From Hymenobacter sp. ISL-91 (lineage in GTDB: Bacteria; Bacteroidota; Bacteroidia; Cytophagales; Hymenobacteraceae), in NCBI RefSeq assembly GCF_018613725.1, contig NZ_JAGGPS010000008.1, positions 166,004-224,680 of the forward strand: DNA of 58,677 nt, in the 5' to 3' direction. A program made the position numbers and the translations under genes. This document shows positions 18,253 to 27,668 of this stretch, piece by piece (the stretch's first letter is position 1; every line of letters starts with the position of its first letter). Below the pieces are notes generated by a model that was given only the letters and a program-made list of their open reading frames with translations, was not told the origin of the DNA and ran no database searches.

Positions 18253-18705
18253 ATGTCGGCAGATGTCCCTTCCGAAGCGGCGGCCATTGTGCTGCTCGAC
18301 TCGTTCACCGATTCTATAGCCGCTCACCTGGCCCGCAACCAGCTCGATGCGGCCGGCATACCGTGCTTTCTGAGCAACGAAAACCGCCCTTACGGCCAGG
18401 TAATGGGCAGCGTGAGCCTTTTTGTGCGCGCCCCCGACGTAGAAGCGGCCCGTGAAGTCCTGCATCCGCAGCAAACCCACATGTACGCCGTAGCGCCCGA
18501 TACTGCCGTGCCCGCAGCCCCCGACGCAACCGAAACAGCGGCCACCCGTTGCCCTCGCTGCCACCACCACGACGTGGTGTGCCGCCACCAACCCGGCCCC
18601 ACCGACAACCTGTTCGTCAGGCTCCGCTTCTGGCTACTGGCCCCCGATAACCCCCAGTGCCACTGCTTCCACTGCGGCCACGATTTTGAGGTGGTGAAGC
18701 CATAG
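18253..18705 (+). CDS. DUF2007 domain protein with C-terminal zinc ribbon
   Basis: A 150-residue soluble protein. Residues 14-77 form a DUF2007-like alpha/beta domain (IVLLDSFTDSIAAHLARNQL, AAGIPCFLSNEN, GSVSLFVRAPDVEAAREVL). A second part has two pairs of metal ligands, CPRCHHH and CHCFHCGH, predicted to bind one zinc. The family is usually called a putative signal-transducing or PII-like protein, but no partner is identified. The start at 18253 follows the terminator of the preceding gene, so it has its own promoter. Confidence 0.8.
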   Translation: MSADVPSEAAAIVLLDSFTDSIAAHLARNQLDAAGIPCFLSNENRPYGQVMGSVSLFVRAPDVEAAREVLHPQQTHMYAVAPDTAVPAAPDATETAATRCPRCHHHDVVCRHQPGPTDNLFVRLRFWLLAPDNPQCHCFHCGHDFEVVKP

Positions 18706-18739
18706 CTTACTTGCAGAAGCCGTATAAACGGGACACTCT

Positions 18740-19369
18740 ATGCTTATTGCGCTGTTTTCAAGTATCGCCAGGGTAGGGCTCCTGCTACTTGGCACGAGCC
18801 ACGGTAGTGCGCGCCCTGTTGCGGCCACTCCGGCCGATTCAGCCCTGCCTTTGTATCGTTTCTTTCAGCAGCATTTCGATAGCACTATCGTCTATCAACA
18901 GTATGGTGCCTGGAATCAAGGTCCGGATATGTTGATTCTGTCGAAACAGGGGCAGGACGTGTATTTCTTTACATACCGTAGTCCGTACAGATTGGCGCAG
19001 GGGCGCTATATGCCCGGCGGCCTCATACAGCAGTTTAGCAGGCAGGAGGCTAAGTTCAGGGCTGCTCTGCCAGACACCAACCAATATCTGTTGCTTCAGC
19101 ACGTACCCTCATCAAAACTGAAGCAGACGTGGAAAAACCTGCAGCCGGCCCGGCTGTGGCAGTTGCGCGCTCATAATGTCAGCTCCCCAAATGAGGACTG
19201 TATGATTGAAGATGCATATACGCTGACGCTCTGGTTTCTGACTCGATCAGGCTCCCGAAACGTGAGCTTCTATGCCCCCGAGTTTTATGAAGAGTGTGAA
19301 GGGACAGAGGTAAACCGGCGGCAGGCAGTCAAGGCGCGTATGGCTTTGGAAGCACTACTCAAACCGTAG
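18740..19369 (+). CDS. Hypothetical exported protein
   Basis: A 209-residue protein with a hydrophobic N-terminus (MLIALFSSIARVGLLLLGTS) that could be a signal peptide. No domain was recognised. Its codon use is visibly less GC-rich than its neighbours, which may indicate a recent arrival. The mature part is mixed alpha/beta with two cysteines (ENEDC-like NEDCMIED and EECEGTEV) that could pair after export. It lies 34 bases after the DUF2007 gene and is convergent with moeA. Confidence 0.6.
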   Translation: MLIALFSSIARVGLLLLGTSHGSARPVAATPADSALPLYRFFQQHFDSTIVYQQYGAWNQGPDMLILSKQGQDVYFFTYRSPYRLAQGRYMPGGLIQQFSRQEAKFRAALPDTNQYLLLQHVPSSKLKQTWKNLQPARLWQLRAHNVSSPNEDCMIEDAYTLTLWFLTRSGSRNVSFYAPEFYEECEGTEVNRRQAVKARMALEALLKP

Positions 19370-19378
19370 CCATGTCCC

Positions 19379-20605
19379 TTACCGAAACCGCCACACCGGC
19401 AGCACGGTGCCGCCTGGGAAGTGCGTGCGTTCCGGAGGCAGTTCCAGAAAACCACTGGATGTGAGCAGGCTGGCCATGTCGCCGGAGCCGCCGGCCCGCT
19501 CGGGCGTGGCCAGCAGGCGGCCATCGGGGCCAGGCTTCAGGCTCACGAGCAGGAAGTGAGTGAGGGCAGGCTTGAAATCGACGGGCGCGGTAAGCACGGC
19601 CGGTACCGGGCCGCTGCCGGCGGCGGCCGCGCCGGCGGGCTGCTGCCCGGCCCGCAGCCAGGGCTGCACGTAGCGGTAGAAGTTCACGAACGTGGACACC
19701 GGGTTGCCGGGCAGCGCGAACACCACCGCTCCGCCAACCTTAGCCCCGAACCAGAACGGCTTGCCCGGCCGCTGGGCCACCCCATGAAACAGCTGCTCCA
19801 CGCCCAACTCCTGCAGTATTTCAGGCAAAAAATCGGCCTTGCCCATGGATACGCCGCCGCTTAGTACTACGGCGTCGTAGCCGGCCAGCAGCGCGGGCAG
19901 GCCCGCACGCAGAGCGGCCGGGTCGTCGTCAAAATGAAACCCATCGGCCTCGGCGCCGGCCTGCCAGGCGGCGGCCTGTAGCATCAGGCCGTTGGAGCGT
20001 CGGATTTGGTGAGCGGCGGGCTGCTCGGCAATAGGCACCAGCTCGTCGCCGGTGCTCACCACGGCCAGGCGCGGGCGGCGCGCCACGGCTACGGTGGCGG
20101 CCCCAACGGTGGCGGCCACGGCCATTTCGGCGGGCTGAAGTTGGGTGCCGGCGGGCAGCAGTAAGTCGCCCTGTTGGCGGTCGGCGGCGCGGGCGTGCAC
20201 ATTGTGGCCGGCGCGGGGCGGCAGGGCCTGCACGGTGGCGTGGCGCCGGCCGGCTTCATCAGTGCGGAAGGTGAGGTCTTCGTAGCGAATCACCGTGTCG
20301 AGGCCCGCGGGCAGTACCGCACCGGTCATGATTTCGACGGCTGCGGTAGCGTTGGGAGTAGCCACTGGGGGCTGGCCGGCAAACTGGGTGGCTTCAACCA
20401 GAAACTCGCGCTGCCCGGCGGCCAGGGCCTCGTAGCGCAGCGCTATGCCATCCATGGCCACCCGGTTGAAGGGCGGAAAGTCGCGGTCGGCCCGCAACTC
20501 TTCGTGCAGGATACGGCCGGCGGCCAGCGGCAGGCTCAGCAGTTCGGTGCCCAGCGGGCGCGCGGTAGCGGCAACGAGGCGGGTGGCTTCAGCAACGGAA
20601 ATCAT
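19379..20605 (-). CDS. moeA: Molybdopterin molybdenumtransferase
   Basis: Inserts molybdate into adenylylated molybdopterin. The protein is 408 residues, normal for MoeA. Seen in order: an N-terminal linker domain (ISVAEATRLVAATARPLG), FNRVAMDGIALR, the Mo-binding domain with VVSTGDELVP and LSGGVSMGKADFLPEIL, PGKPFWFG and FALPGNPVSTFVNFYRYV, then the beta-barrel C-terminal domain. The start at 20605 (MISVAEATR) is preferred over 20683, whose extra 26 residues read through a family C repeat. It is divergent from moaC, with the repeat between them. Confidence 0.95.
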   Translation of the reverse strand: MISVAEATRLVAATARPLGTELLSLPLAAGRILHEELRADRDFPPFNRVAMDGIALRYEALAAGQREFLVEATQFAGQPPVATPNATAAVEIMTGAVLPAGLDTVIRYEDLTFRTDEAGRRHATVQALPPRAGHNVHARAADRQQGDLLLPAGTQLQPAEMAVAATVGAATVAVARRPRLAVVSTGDELVPIAEQPAAHQIRRSNGLMLQAAAWQAGAEADGFHFDDDPAALRAGLPALLAGYDAVVLSGGVSMGKADFLPEILQELGVEQLFHGVAQRPGKPFWFGAKVGGAVVFALPGNPVSTFVNFYRYVQPWLRAGQQPAGAAAAGSGPVPAVLTAPVDFKPALTHFLLVSLKPGPDGRLLATPERAGGSGDMASLLTSSGFLELPPERTHFPGGTVLPVWRFR

Positions 20606-20632
20606 GGGCGGGTAGGCAGGTAGAAGACGATG

Positions 20633-20773
20633 GTAGAGACGCATCTTTGCGTCTCGGCGTTGAACGGCGCCACCGAACAACAACTCCCGCGACGATTTAG
20701 GGAGCGTCTGAGCTGTTGCGCTGGCGGGTTCTCACGGGTTGTTCAACGCCGAAGCGCAAAGATGCGTCTCTAC
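20633..20773. repeat. Family C inverted-repeat element
   Basis: GTAGAGACGCATCTTTGCG at the left returns in inverted form at 20755-20773, with a second complementary block (GGCGTTGAAC) further in. It fills the intergenic space between the divergent moeA and moaC starts, so it lies between or inside their promoters. Confidence 0.75.
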
Positions 20774-20828
20774 AACCGCCAAGTGCCGAACTTATCGGTT
20801 TATTCCTTTCCACCTGCTAACCCTCGCT

Positions 20829-21306
<478 letters not shown>

Positions 21307-21317
<11 letters not shown>

Positions 21318-22530
21318 CCCAACAACCCCGCCCACCGGCCCCGCTACCAACCCGGCTGCCCCCAAAGACGCGGCCCCCCGCCGCAAGCACGCCGCCCTGG
21401 CCCGGCCCGACCTGGGCGAGTTCGGCCGCCACGAGCTGGCCATATTGGGGGCGCCTTGCGGCCGGATTAAGGAGCTGGCGGCCCGGCTGTTGCCGCTGCT
21501 GACGCCTACGCTGCGCGTGGCCTACATAGATGCCGACCACGCCGCGGCCGACGCCGTGCGCAACGGCACCACGCCCGAAACCGGAATGCTGGCCGCCGGG
21601 GCCAGCGCCGAGCTGACCGATAACATCCGCTTCGCCCGACTCGATGTGCGCCGCCCGCTCGACCGGTTCAGCCAGCCCGAGCTGCTGGCCCACCAAAGCC
21701 TGGCGCTGATGAACGGCAACCACTTCCGGGCGCGCCAACAGCTCGTTATTCTTGATCCGGCCAAGCCGCTGGACAAAAAGCTCGACCGCCTGACCGACGT
21801 GCGCGCCCTGCTGCTGCCCGAAGGCGTAACCGAAGTGCCCGCCTACCTGCGCGCCCATCTCGGTGCGGCTGCCGTGCCGGTGCTGCCCCTGGCCGATACC
21901 GCCGCCCTAGCCGAGCTGGTGCTGCGCGAGTGGCATGCCGCCGCTCCGCCGCTGCGGGGCCTGGTGCTGGCCGGCGGCCGCAGCCAGCGCATGGGCCACG
22001 ATAAGGGCCAGCTCGCCTACCACGGCCAGCAGCAACAGCGCGCCTACGCCGCCGAGCTGCTGGCCCCCTTCTGCCAAGATGTGCACGTTTCCTGTCGCCC
22101 CGACCAGCTTACGGAGCTCGAATACGCCGGCCTGCGCCCGCTGCCCGACTCGTTTGCCGACCTGGGGCCGCTCAGTGGCCTGCTTTCGGCCTTCCGCCTC
22201 GACCCCAACGCCGCCTGGCTGGTAGTGGCCTGCGACCTGCCGCTGCTGACGGAAGCCACCCTGGGTTACCTGGTAGCAAGCCGCCAGCCCGGCCGCCTCG
22301 CCACCACCTTCCAGAGCCCCGAGAACGAGTGGCCCGAGCCGCTCATTACCATTTGGGAACCGGCCAGCTACGGCCAGCTGCTGCGCTTTCTGAGCCTGGG
22401 CTACAGCTGCCCTCGTAAAACGCTCATCAATTCCGACATTGAATTGCTGACCCCGCCGGCCCCCGGCGAGCTACGCAACGTGAACACCCCGGAGCAGGCA
22501 GAAGAGGTGAGGGAAATGATTAAGAATTAG
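21307..22530 (+). CDS. mobA: Molybdenum cofactor guanylyltransferase with N-terminal MobB-like region
   Basis: A 407-residue fusion. The C-terminal half (from about residue 218) is a MobA nucleotidyltransferase with LVLAGGRSQRMGHDKGQ, PLPDSFADLGPLSGLL, VACDLPLL and a closing segment like NVNTPEQ; it would transfer GMP to molybdopterin. The N-terminal 200 residues begin with ELAILGAPCGRIKELAARLL where a MobB-type P-loop would stand, but the G-x-G-K-T residues are missing, so GTP binding there is doubtful. It overlaps moaC by 11 bases. The gene ends at a small inverted repeat. Confidence 0.85.
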
Positions 22531-22545
22531 GAATTAGGAATTAGG

Positions 22546-22591
22546 AATTGGCCGTTGAACGGTGCCCGAATCGGACATTCAACGGCCAATT
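22546..22591. terminator. Hairpin between convergent mobA and moaE, within AT-rich repeats
   Basis: AATTGGCCGTTGAA and its perfect 14-bp complement enclose an 18-base loop. The surroundings (22525-22618) consist of AATTAGG and AATTCATAATTC repeats that recur near 31260, 31720, 32850, 32900, 33100 and 33545. Its position between two convergent stops suggests a bidirectional terminator, but the T run is poor. Confidence 0.5.
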
Positions 22592-22632
22592 CAAAATCCA
22601 TAATTCAAAATTCATAATCGACTCAAAGAGTC

Positions 22633-23052
22633 CTACGGGTGCGCGGCTACCCATACGTCGCCGTCTTCATAAAACTCCTTTTTCCAGATGGTGACCACCT
22701 GTTTAAGCGTGTCGATGATGTACTGGCAGGCGGCGAAGCTTTCGGCGCGGTGGGGCGTGGAAACGGCCACCACCACGGCCACGTCGCCGATGTGCAGGGT
22801 GCCTTTGCGGTGAATAACGGTTACCTTTTGCAGCATGGGCCACTGCGCCACGGCCTGTTCGGCTACTTTGCGCAGCTGGTGCAGGGCCATACTGTCGTAG
22901 GCCTCGTACTCCAGGCGCACCACGGCCCGGCCGGTGCTGCGGTTGCGCACCGTGCCGATAAACGTGTTAATGGCGCCGGCGCCGTCGGCTTCCACGCTGC
23001 GCAGGGCGTCGGCTACGGCTATGGGCTGGTCGGTCAGGTCGATGTGAATCAT
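22633..23052 (-). CDS. moaE: Molybdopterin synthase catalytic subunit
   Basis: Adds the dithiolene sulfurs to precursor Z using thiocarboxylated MoaD. It is 139 residues, standard for MoaE. The sequence contains INTFIGTVRNRSTGR, LEYEAYDSMA, HRKGTLHIGDVAVVVAVSTP, and the active-site lysine region LKQVVTIWKKEFYEDGDVWV with Lys117 and Lys124. It is on the opposite strand from moaC/mobA and moaA. It follows moaD on the same strand but is separated from it by a family B element. Confidence 0.95.
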   Translation of the reverse strand: MIHIDLTDQPIAVADALRSVEADGAGAINTFIGTVRNRSTGRAVVRLEYEAYDSMALHQLRKVAEQAVAQWPMLQKVTVIHRKGTLHIGDVAVVVAVSTPHRAESFAACQYIIDTLKQVVTIWKKEFYEDGDVWVAAHP

Positions 23053-23080
23053 GTGGTTGGGGCAACTGGAAAAAAGACTG

Positions 23081-23208
23081 TCATGCTGAGCGCAGCCGGA
23101 GGCGTAGTCGAAGCATCTCTACCGCAATGCTATCCTTGCCGGCTGATTGCTACTGCAACGAAGCGGTAGAGATGCTTCGACTACGCCTCCGGCTTCGCTC
23201 AGCATGAC
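23081..23208. repeat. Family B inverted-repeat element
   Basis: The arms carry GTCATGCTGAGCG plus CAGCCGGAGGCGTAGTCGAA and their complement. The private GGAGGCGTAG variant occurs in both arms. It separates moaD from moaE and may attenuate read-through between them. Confidence 0.8.
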
Positions 23209-23254
23209 GTTCTGCTTACTGACAACTGGGCACTGAAAACTCACAGCTGAAGGC

Positions 23255-23497
23255 TTACCCGCCGCTAACCGGTGGAATCAGGGCTATTTCGTCGCGCTCG
23301 TGCAGGGGCGTATCGTCGGCGGCGTACTCGTTGTTGACGGCCACGGCCAGGCTACTGAGGGCGGCCAGCGCGGGGTAGCGGGTGTGTAGCTCGGCGAGCA
23401 GGCCGCGGGCCGACTGACCGGCAGTAGTTTCTATTTCGAGGCTGGGCTGGCCCACGATTTCGCGGGCCACGCCGAACAAAGCTATATTGAGGCGCAT
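23255..23497 (-). CDS. moaD: Molybdopterin synthase sulfur carrier subunit
   Basis: A small ubiquitin-like sulfur carrier, 80 residues from the start chosen at 23497 (MRLNIALFGVAREIVG). It ends in PPVSGG, the C-terminal diglycine that MoeB adenylylates before thiocarboxylation. A further upstream ATG would add 29 residues with no family match. It is divergent from moaA (23620) and the promoters share the 120-base gap. It pairs with MoaE just downstream and with the MoeB at 31738-32826. Confidence 0.93.
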   Translation of the reverse strand: MRLNIALFGVAREIVGQPSLEIETTAGQSARGLLAELHTRYPALAALSSLAVAVNNEYAADDTPLHERDEIALIPPVSGG

Positions 23498-23619
23498 TGG
23501 TTTTTGGACTGATGGCGTAATAGTACGTAGAGCAAACCCAAACCACCGTGCCGGTGTTACGTTTGTTCTGCAAGCGCCCGCCATTGTGGCCCGGGTGCCG
23601 CGTATTTTTTTGCTTCTTC

Positions 23620-24690
23620 ATGGCCTTCCCCGCCGTTTCGCCCGTGTCTGCTCTCCATAACCCACCCGTGCCGCTGCCCGCGGCCCCGCGGCCGGTGCTG
23701 TTCGACAACCACGGCCGGCCGCTGGAGTACCTGCGCCTGGCCGTTACCGACCGTTGCAACCTGCGCTGCTTTTATTGCATGCCCGAGGAAGGCATTAAGT
23801 ACTTGCCCAAACAGGAGCTGCTGAGCTATGAGGAGATGCTGCGCCTGACGGGTCTGCTGGCCGGCCTGGGCGTGCGTAAGGTGCGCCTGACCGGCGGTGA
23901 GCCATTTGTGCGGCGCGACCTGGTGCCGTTTATGGCCCGCCTGAGCGAGCTGCCTGGCATCGAAGAAATCAGCCTCACCACCAACGGCGTGCTTACTGCC
24001 CCCCACGTGCCCGAGTTGGCCCGTCTGGGCGTGCGCACCGTCAACCTCAGCCTCGATACGCTCGACCGGGCGCGCTTTGCCAGCATCACCCGCCGCGACG
24101 AGCTGCCGCGGGTGCTCGACACGCTGTATGCGCTGCTGGAGGCGGGCATCCGCGTCAAAATAAACGCGGTGGTGATGGACGGGCAGAATATCGAGGACCT
24201 GCTGCCGCTGGCCGAACTCACCCGGGAGCTGCCCGTGGAGGTGCGCTTTATCGAGGAGATGCCCTTTAATGGGGGCAGCCACGAGGCCACGCCTGCCACG
24301 CTGCCCTGGAACCACCACCGCATCCGGCAGCACCTGGCCCTGAACCTGGGCGAGCTGCTGCCTGTGCCTACCCGCCCCGGCGACACGGCCAGCCACTACA
24401 CCGTGGCCGGCCACCAGGGCCGGCTGGGCATCATCGCGGCCTACTCGCGCACGTTCTGTGGCACCTGCAACCGCCTGCGCCTCACGGCCGAGGGCGGCCT
24501 CAAAACCTGCCTCTACGACCAGGGCGTGCTCGACCTGCGGGCCATGCTGCGCACCGGCGCTTCGGACGACGAGCTGGTGGCCGCCCTCAGCCACGCCTTC
24601 CGCAACCGCGCTGCCAACGGCTTCGAGGCCGAGAGCCAGCGGCCCTTGCACCAGCTCAGCTTCGAGTCGATGAGCACGATTGGGGGGTAG
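23620..24690 (+). CDS. moaA: GTP 3',8-cyclase (radical SAM)
   Basis: A radical-SAM enzyme that starts molybdopterin synthesis from GTP. The N-terminal cluster motif is TDRCNLRCFYCMPEEG with Cys46, Cys50 and Cys53 from the start at 23620. The C-terminal cluster is FCGTCNRLRLTAEGGLKTC. The protein ends in the GG dipeptide (STIGG) required for activity in the family. KVRLTGGEP and SLTTNGVL are also seen. The 23548 start would add 24 residues without family match. Length is 356 residues, normal for MoaA. Confidence 0.95.
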   Translation: MAFPAVSPVSALHNPPVPLPAAPRPVLFDNHGRPLEYLRLAVTDRCNLRCFYCMPEEGIKYLPKQELLSYEEMLRLTGLLAGLGVRKVRLTGGEPFVRRDLVPFMARLSELPGIEEISLTTNGVLTAPHVPELARLGVRTVNLSLDTLDRARFASITRRDELPRVLDTLYALLEAGIRVKINAVVMDGQNIEDLLPLAELTRELPVEVRFIEEMPFNGGSHEATPATLPWNHHRIRQHLALNLGELLPVPTRPGDTASHYTVAGHQGRLGIIAAYSRTFCGTCNRLRLTAEGGLKTCLYDQGVLDLRAMLRTGASDDELVAALSHAFRNRAANGFEAESQRPLHQLSFESMSTIGG

Positions 24691-24752
24691 TGGCGGACCG
24701 GGCGTTTGGTAAGTGCCCCGCGCCCCTGGTGCTGGCCTCTTACCTTTGCCGG

Positions 24753-25595
24753 ATGAACCAGCTATTTTTCGCTTTGGCAGCTGCCCGCACCACCTACGCC
24801 CTGCTGGGTGGTTTTTTGCTGCTGGCCAGCCCCGCTGCCCTTGCCCAAACCGGCACTGCCTCGCCCACCCGAAAGTGGGGCTCCTGGACGATAGGCACCG
24901 TGGTGCTGCCCGGCGGACCTAAGGGCTGGGGTGGGTATTTCGAGCTTCAGGGTCGCTCCAACAGCGTAGCCCGCGAGTTTTTCTACAACGAAATCAAGGG
25001 CGGCATCAGCTACGATGTAACCGACAATTTTACGGTGCTGCTGGGCACCGGCCGCTACTCCACGGCCGACTACCGCGACCTGAGCCAGGGCTATAAGGCG
25101 CTGGAGGCGCGGGTCTGGCAGCAGTTCACCTTTACGCAGCCCATCAGCCGCATCAAGCTGGAGCACCGGTTTCGGGTGGAGCAGCGCTGGACGCGCTTCC
25201 GCAACGATATAGTGCCCACCAACCAGGCCCGCTACCGGGGGCGGCAACGCTACCGCCTCAGTGCGGTGCTGCCCCTGAACAAACCCACTATGCAGCCCGG
25301 CACGGCGTTCCTGTCGGTGTACAACGAGGTGTTTTTTGACCCGCGCGGACCGTACTTTGAGCGCAACCGGGCCTACGCGGGCGCCGGGGTGCAGCTCAGC
25401 CGGGGCGTAACGGTGCAGGCTGCCTGGCTCAACCAAGTAGACTGGCAGCCCGCCCGTGCTCAGCCCGGTACCGGACTATTCATCGCCCGCAGCCGCCAGT
25501 TCAAGAACAACCTGGTGCTGTCGGTGGTCTACCGCATTGCCCGCGCCAAAGCCGAAGACAAAACCCCCGACCCCACGCCCTTCCAGCCGGACTGA
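24753..25595 (+). CDS. DUF2490-type outer-membrane beta-barrel protein
   Basis: A 280-residue exported protein with a signal peptide (residues 1-32, ending ASPAALAQ). The mature protein alternates aromatic and polar residues in many short strands, ending in NNLVLSVVYRIARA before a short tail. The KLEHRFRVEQRW block is typical of DUF2490 proteins in Bacteroidota. A barrel in the outer membrane is likely. It starts 62 bases after moaA on the same strand, so it may be co-transcribed, but no molybdenum link is known. The function is not known. Confidence 0.75.
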   Translation: MNQLFFALAAARTTYALLGGFLLLASPAALAQTGTASPTRKWGSWTIGTVVLPGGPKGWGGYFELQGRSNSVAREFFYNEIKGGISYDVTDNFTVLLGTGRYSTADYRDLSQGYKALEARVWQQFTFTQPISRIKLEHRFRVEQRWTRFRNDIVPTNQARYRGRQRYRLSAVLPLNKPTMQPGTAFLSVYNEVFFDPRGPYFERNRAYAGAGVQLSRGVTVQAAWLNQVDWQPARAQPGTGLFIARSRQFKNNLVLSVVYRIARAKAEDKTPDPTPFQPD

Positions 25596-25606
25596 ACGGT
25601 GTAGGA

Positions 25607-25731
25607 AACGTCATTCTGAGCGAAGGCGCAGCCGGAGTCGAAGAATCTCTACCGCTTCGTTGCAATCAACAGGATTACTATTGCGGTAGAGATTCTTCGA
25701 CTCCGGCTGCGCCTTCGCTCAGAATGACGTT
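25607..25731. repeat. Family B inverted-repeat element
   Basis: A near-perfect long palindrome: AACGTCATTCTGAGCGAAGG and CGCAGCCGGAGTCGAAGAAT in the left arm both recur inverted in the right arm. It sits between the convergent DUF2490 and MOT1 genes and could terminate both transcripts. Confidence 0.85.
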
Positions 25732-25750
25732 CTCCCCTAAGCCCTAACCC

Positions 25751-26920
25751 CTATTTCCCCAGGCCCACCCAGCCGCGCTGCATGGCGTAGTACAGCCCCG
25801 TGCCCACCGTGAGGCCCACCAGGTAGCCGTAGGGCAGGCCGGCGCACAGGATGCCGGTGAGCAGGGCCAGCAGCAGGTGGGCCCGCTCGGTGCTGATGTC
25901 GCGGAGCAGGGCGGCCAGGCTGAGGGCCTCGAAGAACAGCAGCACCCCCAGAATGGGCAGCGGGAACACCTGCACCAGCTGCTGGAAACCCTGGCTGAAA
26001 AACAAACCCAGCACCAGAAACAGCCCGCCGTAGATGACCACCGAGCCGCCGGTGCGGCCCCCGAAGGTGTAGTGGCCCACCATGCCGCCCGAGCCGTGGC
26101 AGACCGGAAAGCCTCCCAGAAACGGGTTCACTAAGTTCATCAGGGCGTAGGTGAAGCTGATTTTGCGCACCGTAATCGGCCGTTCGGGGAAGTAGTCGCG
26201 CACCACCTGGCGGGTGGCCAGCACCGAGTTACCCAACGACAGCGGAATCTGGGGCAGGGCCAGCAGCACGGCTCCGGTGAGGATGTCGGCCATCTGGGGG
26301 ACGTGCCAGCCGGGTAGGCGCAGGCCCAGCGCCTGCTGGGCCGAGCTGAAATCGAGCTGGAAAACCAGCCCGTAAAGTACGCCCAGGCTCACGACGACCA
26401 GCGCGGCGGGCCAGCGGCGGTTGCCCAGCAGTACCACCGTTATCAGGAAGGCGGCCGCGGCCAGCGCGTAGCCGCTTAGGCCGTCGGCGGGCACGTACTG
26501 CTTGAGGGCGAGGGTGGAAAGCTGCAGGGCCAGCCCGAACTGAATGCCCCGGATAACGGGCTTGGGCACGAGGCGGGCCAGCCCATCAATGAGGCCCGTA
26601 ACCGAGAGCAGCAGCATCCCCACGCCCACCGCCAGCCCGCCCCCGAAGATGATGCGGCCGGGGATTTTCTGGGCAATAACCAGCGCCGCGAAGGCCTTGA
26701 GGGGCTGCACTGGCATCGGCATCCCGTACCACAGGCCCGAAAACAGCTGCATCAGCCCGAACATGATGAGCACCCCGGCACTATCCAGCCCCGAGGCGGC
26801 AATGACGCCGATAAGCAGCGGCAGGTCGGTACCCAGGTCGCCGAAGGCCCCCGCCAGCTCGTTGCGGTCGAAGCGGATGCGGGGGCGGGTGGCGGCGGCG
26901 GGGGGGGCAGTGGTTGGCAT
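25751..26920 (-). CDS. MOT1-type molybdate/sulfate transporter
   Basis: An inner-membrane transporter of 389 residues with about ten hydrophobic segments. It shows the duplicated signature of the MFS_MOT1 family: FDRNELAGAFGDLGTDLPLLIGV with PMPVQPLKAFAALVIAQ in the first half, and PLSLGNSVLATRQVVRDYFP with FPVCHGSGGMVGHYTFGGRT in the second. The start at 26920 (MPTTAPPAAATR) is favoured because anything further upstream is translated family F repeat. Placed beside the molybdopterin genes, molybdate is the likely substrate, although family members can also take sulfate. Confidence 0.88.
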   Translation of the reverse strand: MPTTAPPAAATRPRIRFDRNELAGAFGDLGTDLPLLIGVIAASGLDSAGVLIMFGLMQLFSGLWYGMPMPVQPLKAFAALVIAQKIPGRIIFGGGLAVGVGMLLLSVTGLIDGLARLVPKPVIRGIQFGLALQLSTLALKQYVPADGLSGYALAAAAFLITVVLLGNRRWPAALVVVSLGVLYGLVFQLDFSSAQQALGLRLPGWHVPQMADILTGAVLLALPQIPLSLGNSVLATRQVVRDYFPERPITVRKISFTYALMNLVNPFLGGFPVCHGSGGMVGHYTFGGRTGGSVVIYGGLFLVLGLFFSQGFQQLVQVFPLPILGVLLFFEALSLAALLRDISTERAHLLLALLTGILCAGLPYGYLVGLTVGTGLYYAMQRGWVGLGK

Positions 26921-27019
26921 GGGCGCGCAAGATACGGCGGCGGCACCCACCCCACCCCCCCGGCCCCCGGTTTGCTCGATGCGCGACATCCTCCGGGAGA
27001 TGGGGAGGGGCCAGACATC

Positions 27020-27270
27020 AGCCCCAGCGGGGCGATATATCGGTAGAAAGAAGCCAACTAGCTGTTCAAGCCCCAGCGGGGCGACATATCGGTAGAAAGA
27101 AGCCAACTAGCTGTTCAAGCCCCAGCGGGGCGACATATCGGTAGAAAGAAGCCAACTAGCTGTTCAAGCCCCAGCGGGGCGACACCAACTGTGGCAACGA
27201 GGGTGTCGCCCCGCTGGGGCTTGGCCTTTTTACGCGGGTTTTTCTACCGATATGCCGCCCCGCTGGGGCT
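27020..27270. repeat. Family F tandem-hairpin array, upstream copy
   Basis: Units of 49 bp start at 27020, 27069, 27118 and 27167, each opening with AGCCCCAGCGGGGCGACAT (a GCCCC/GGGGC hairpin). The last one turns at 27180-27210 into the inverted orientation, and a single reverse unit follows to 27270. The gap between the MOT1 start and the next gene (26921-27668) is filled by this array and the 63-bp repeats that follow; no gene was seen in it. Confidence 0.85.
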
Positions 27271-27307
27271 ACTGTGTGCCGGGGCCGGTTGGGCGCAGGG
27301 GTATTGG

Positions 27308-27560
27308 GCGCGAACCAATACGTGGCCCGGGCGAATCCTACTTCTACCCGTGCCAATCTTACTGACAGCGGCGCGAACCAATACGTGACCCGGGCGAATC
27401 CTACTTCTACCCGTGCCAATCCTACTGACAGTGGCGCGAACGGTTAGGGTAGCCGTGCGAATCCTACTTTCTGCGGCGCGAATCCTATTAGCGGGGGCGC
27501 GAACGGGTTAGGCGGGGGCGCGGCGGCCTTCGGCGGGGGCGCGGACGGGTTGGGCGGGGG
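27308..27560. repeat. 63-bp direct repeats grading into a G-rich decayed array
   Basis: Two nearly identical 63-bp units start at 27308 and 27371 (beginning GCGCGAACCAATACGTG). A third begins at 27434 and diverges. From about 27470 it dissolves into short GGCGGGGGCGCGAACGGGTT-like units up to 27560. Because 63 is a multiple of three, all frames stay open, so spurious ORFs arise; no real coding signal was seen. Confidence 0.75.
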
Positions 27561-27668
27561 CGCGAACGGGTTGGGCTTGCAGGTGGGCCGGTTATTGGCT
27601 AGCTTACCAGGTAGTTACCGGCCCGAAACCGGCGGCTATCCTCCCTCCCCTCATCTGGTTACCTCTTC

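Noticed and set aside
27020..27270. CRISPR-like array of evenly spaced repeats
   Set aside because: The sequence between the repeated blocks is itself identical from unit to unit, so there are no spacers. The unit is a tandem repeat, and the array turns into inverted orientation. No cas gene is present.
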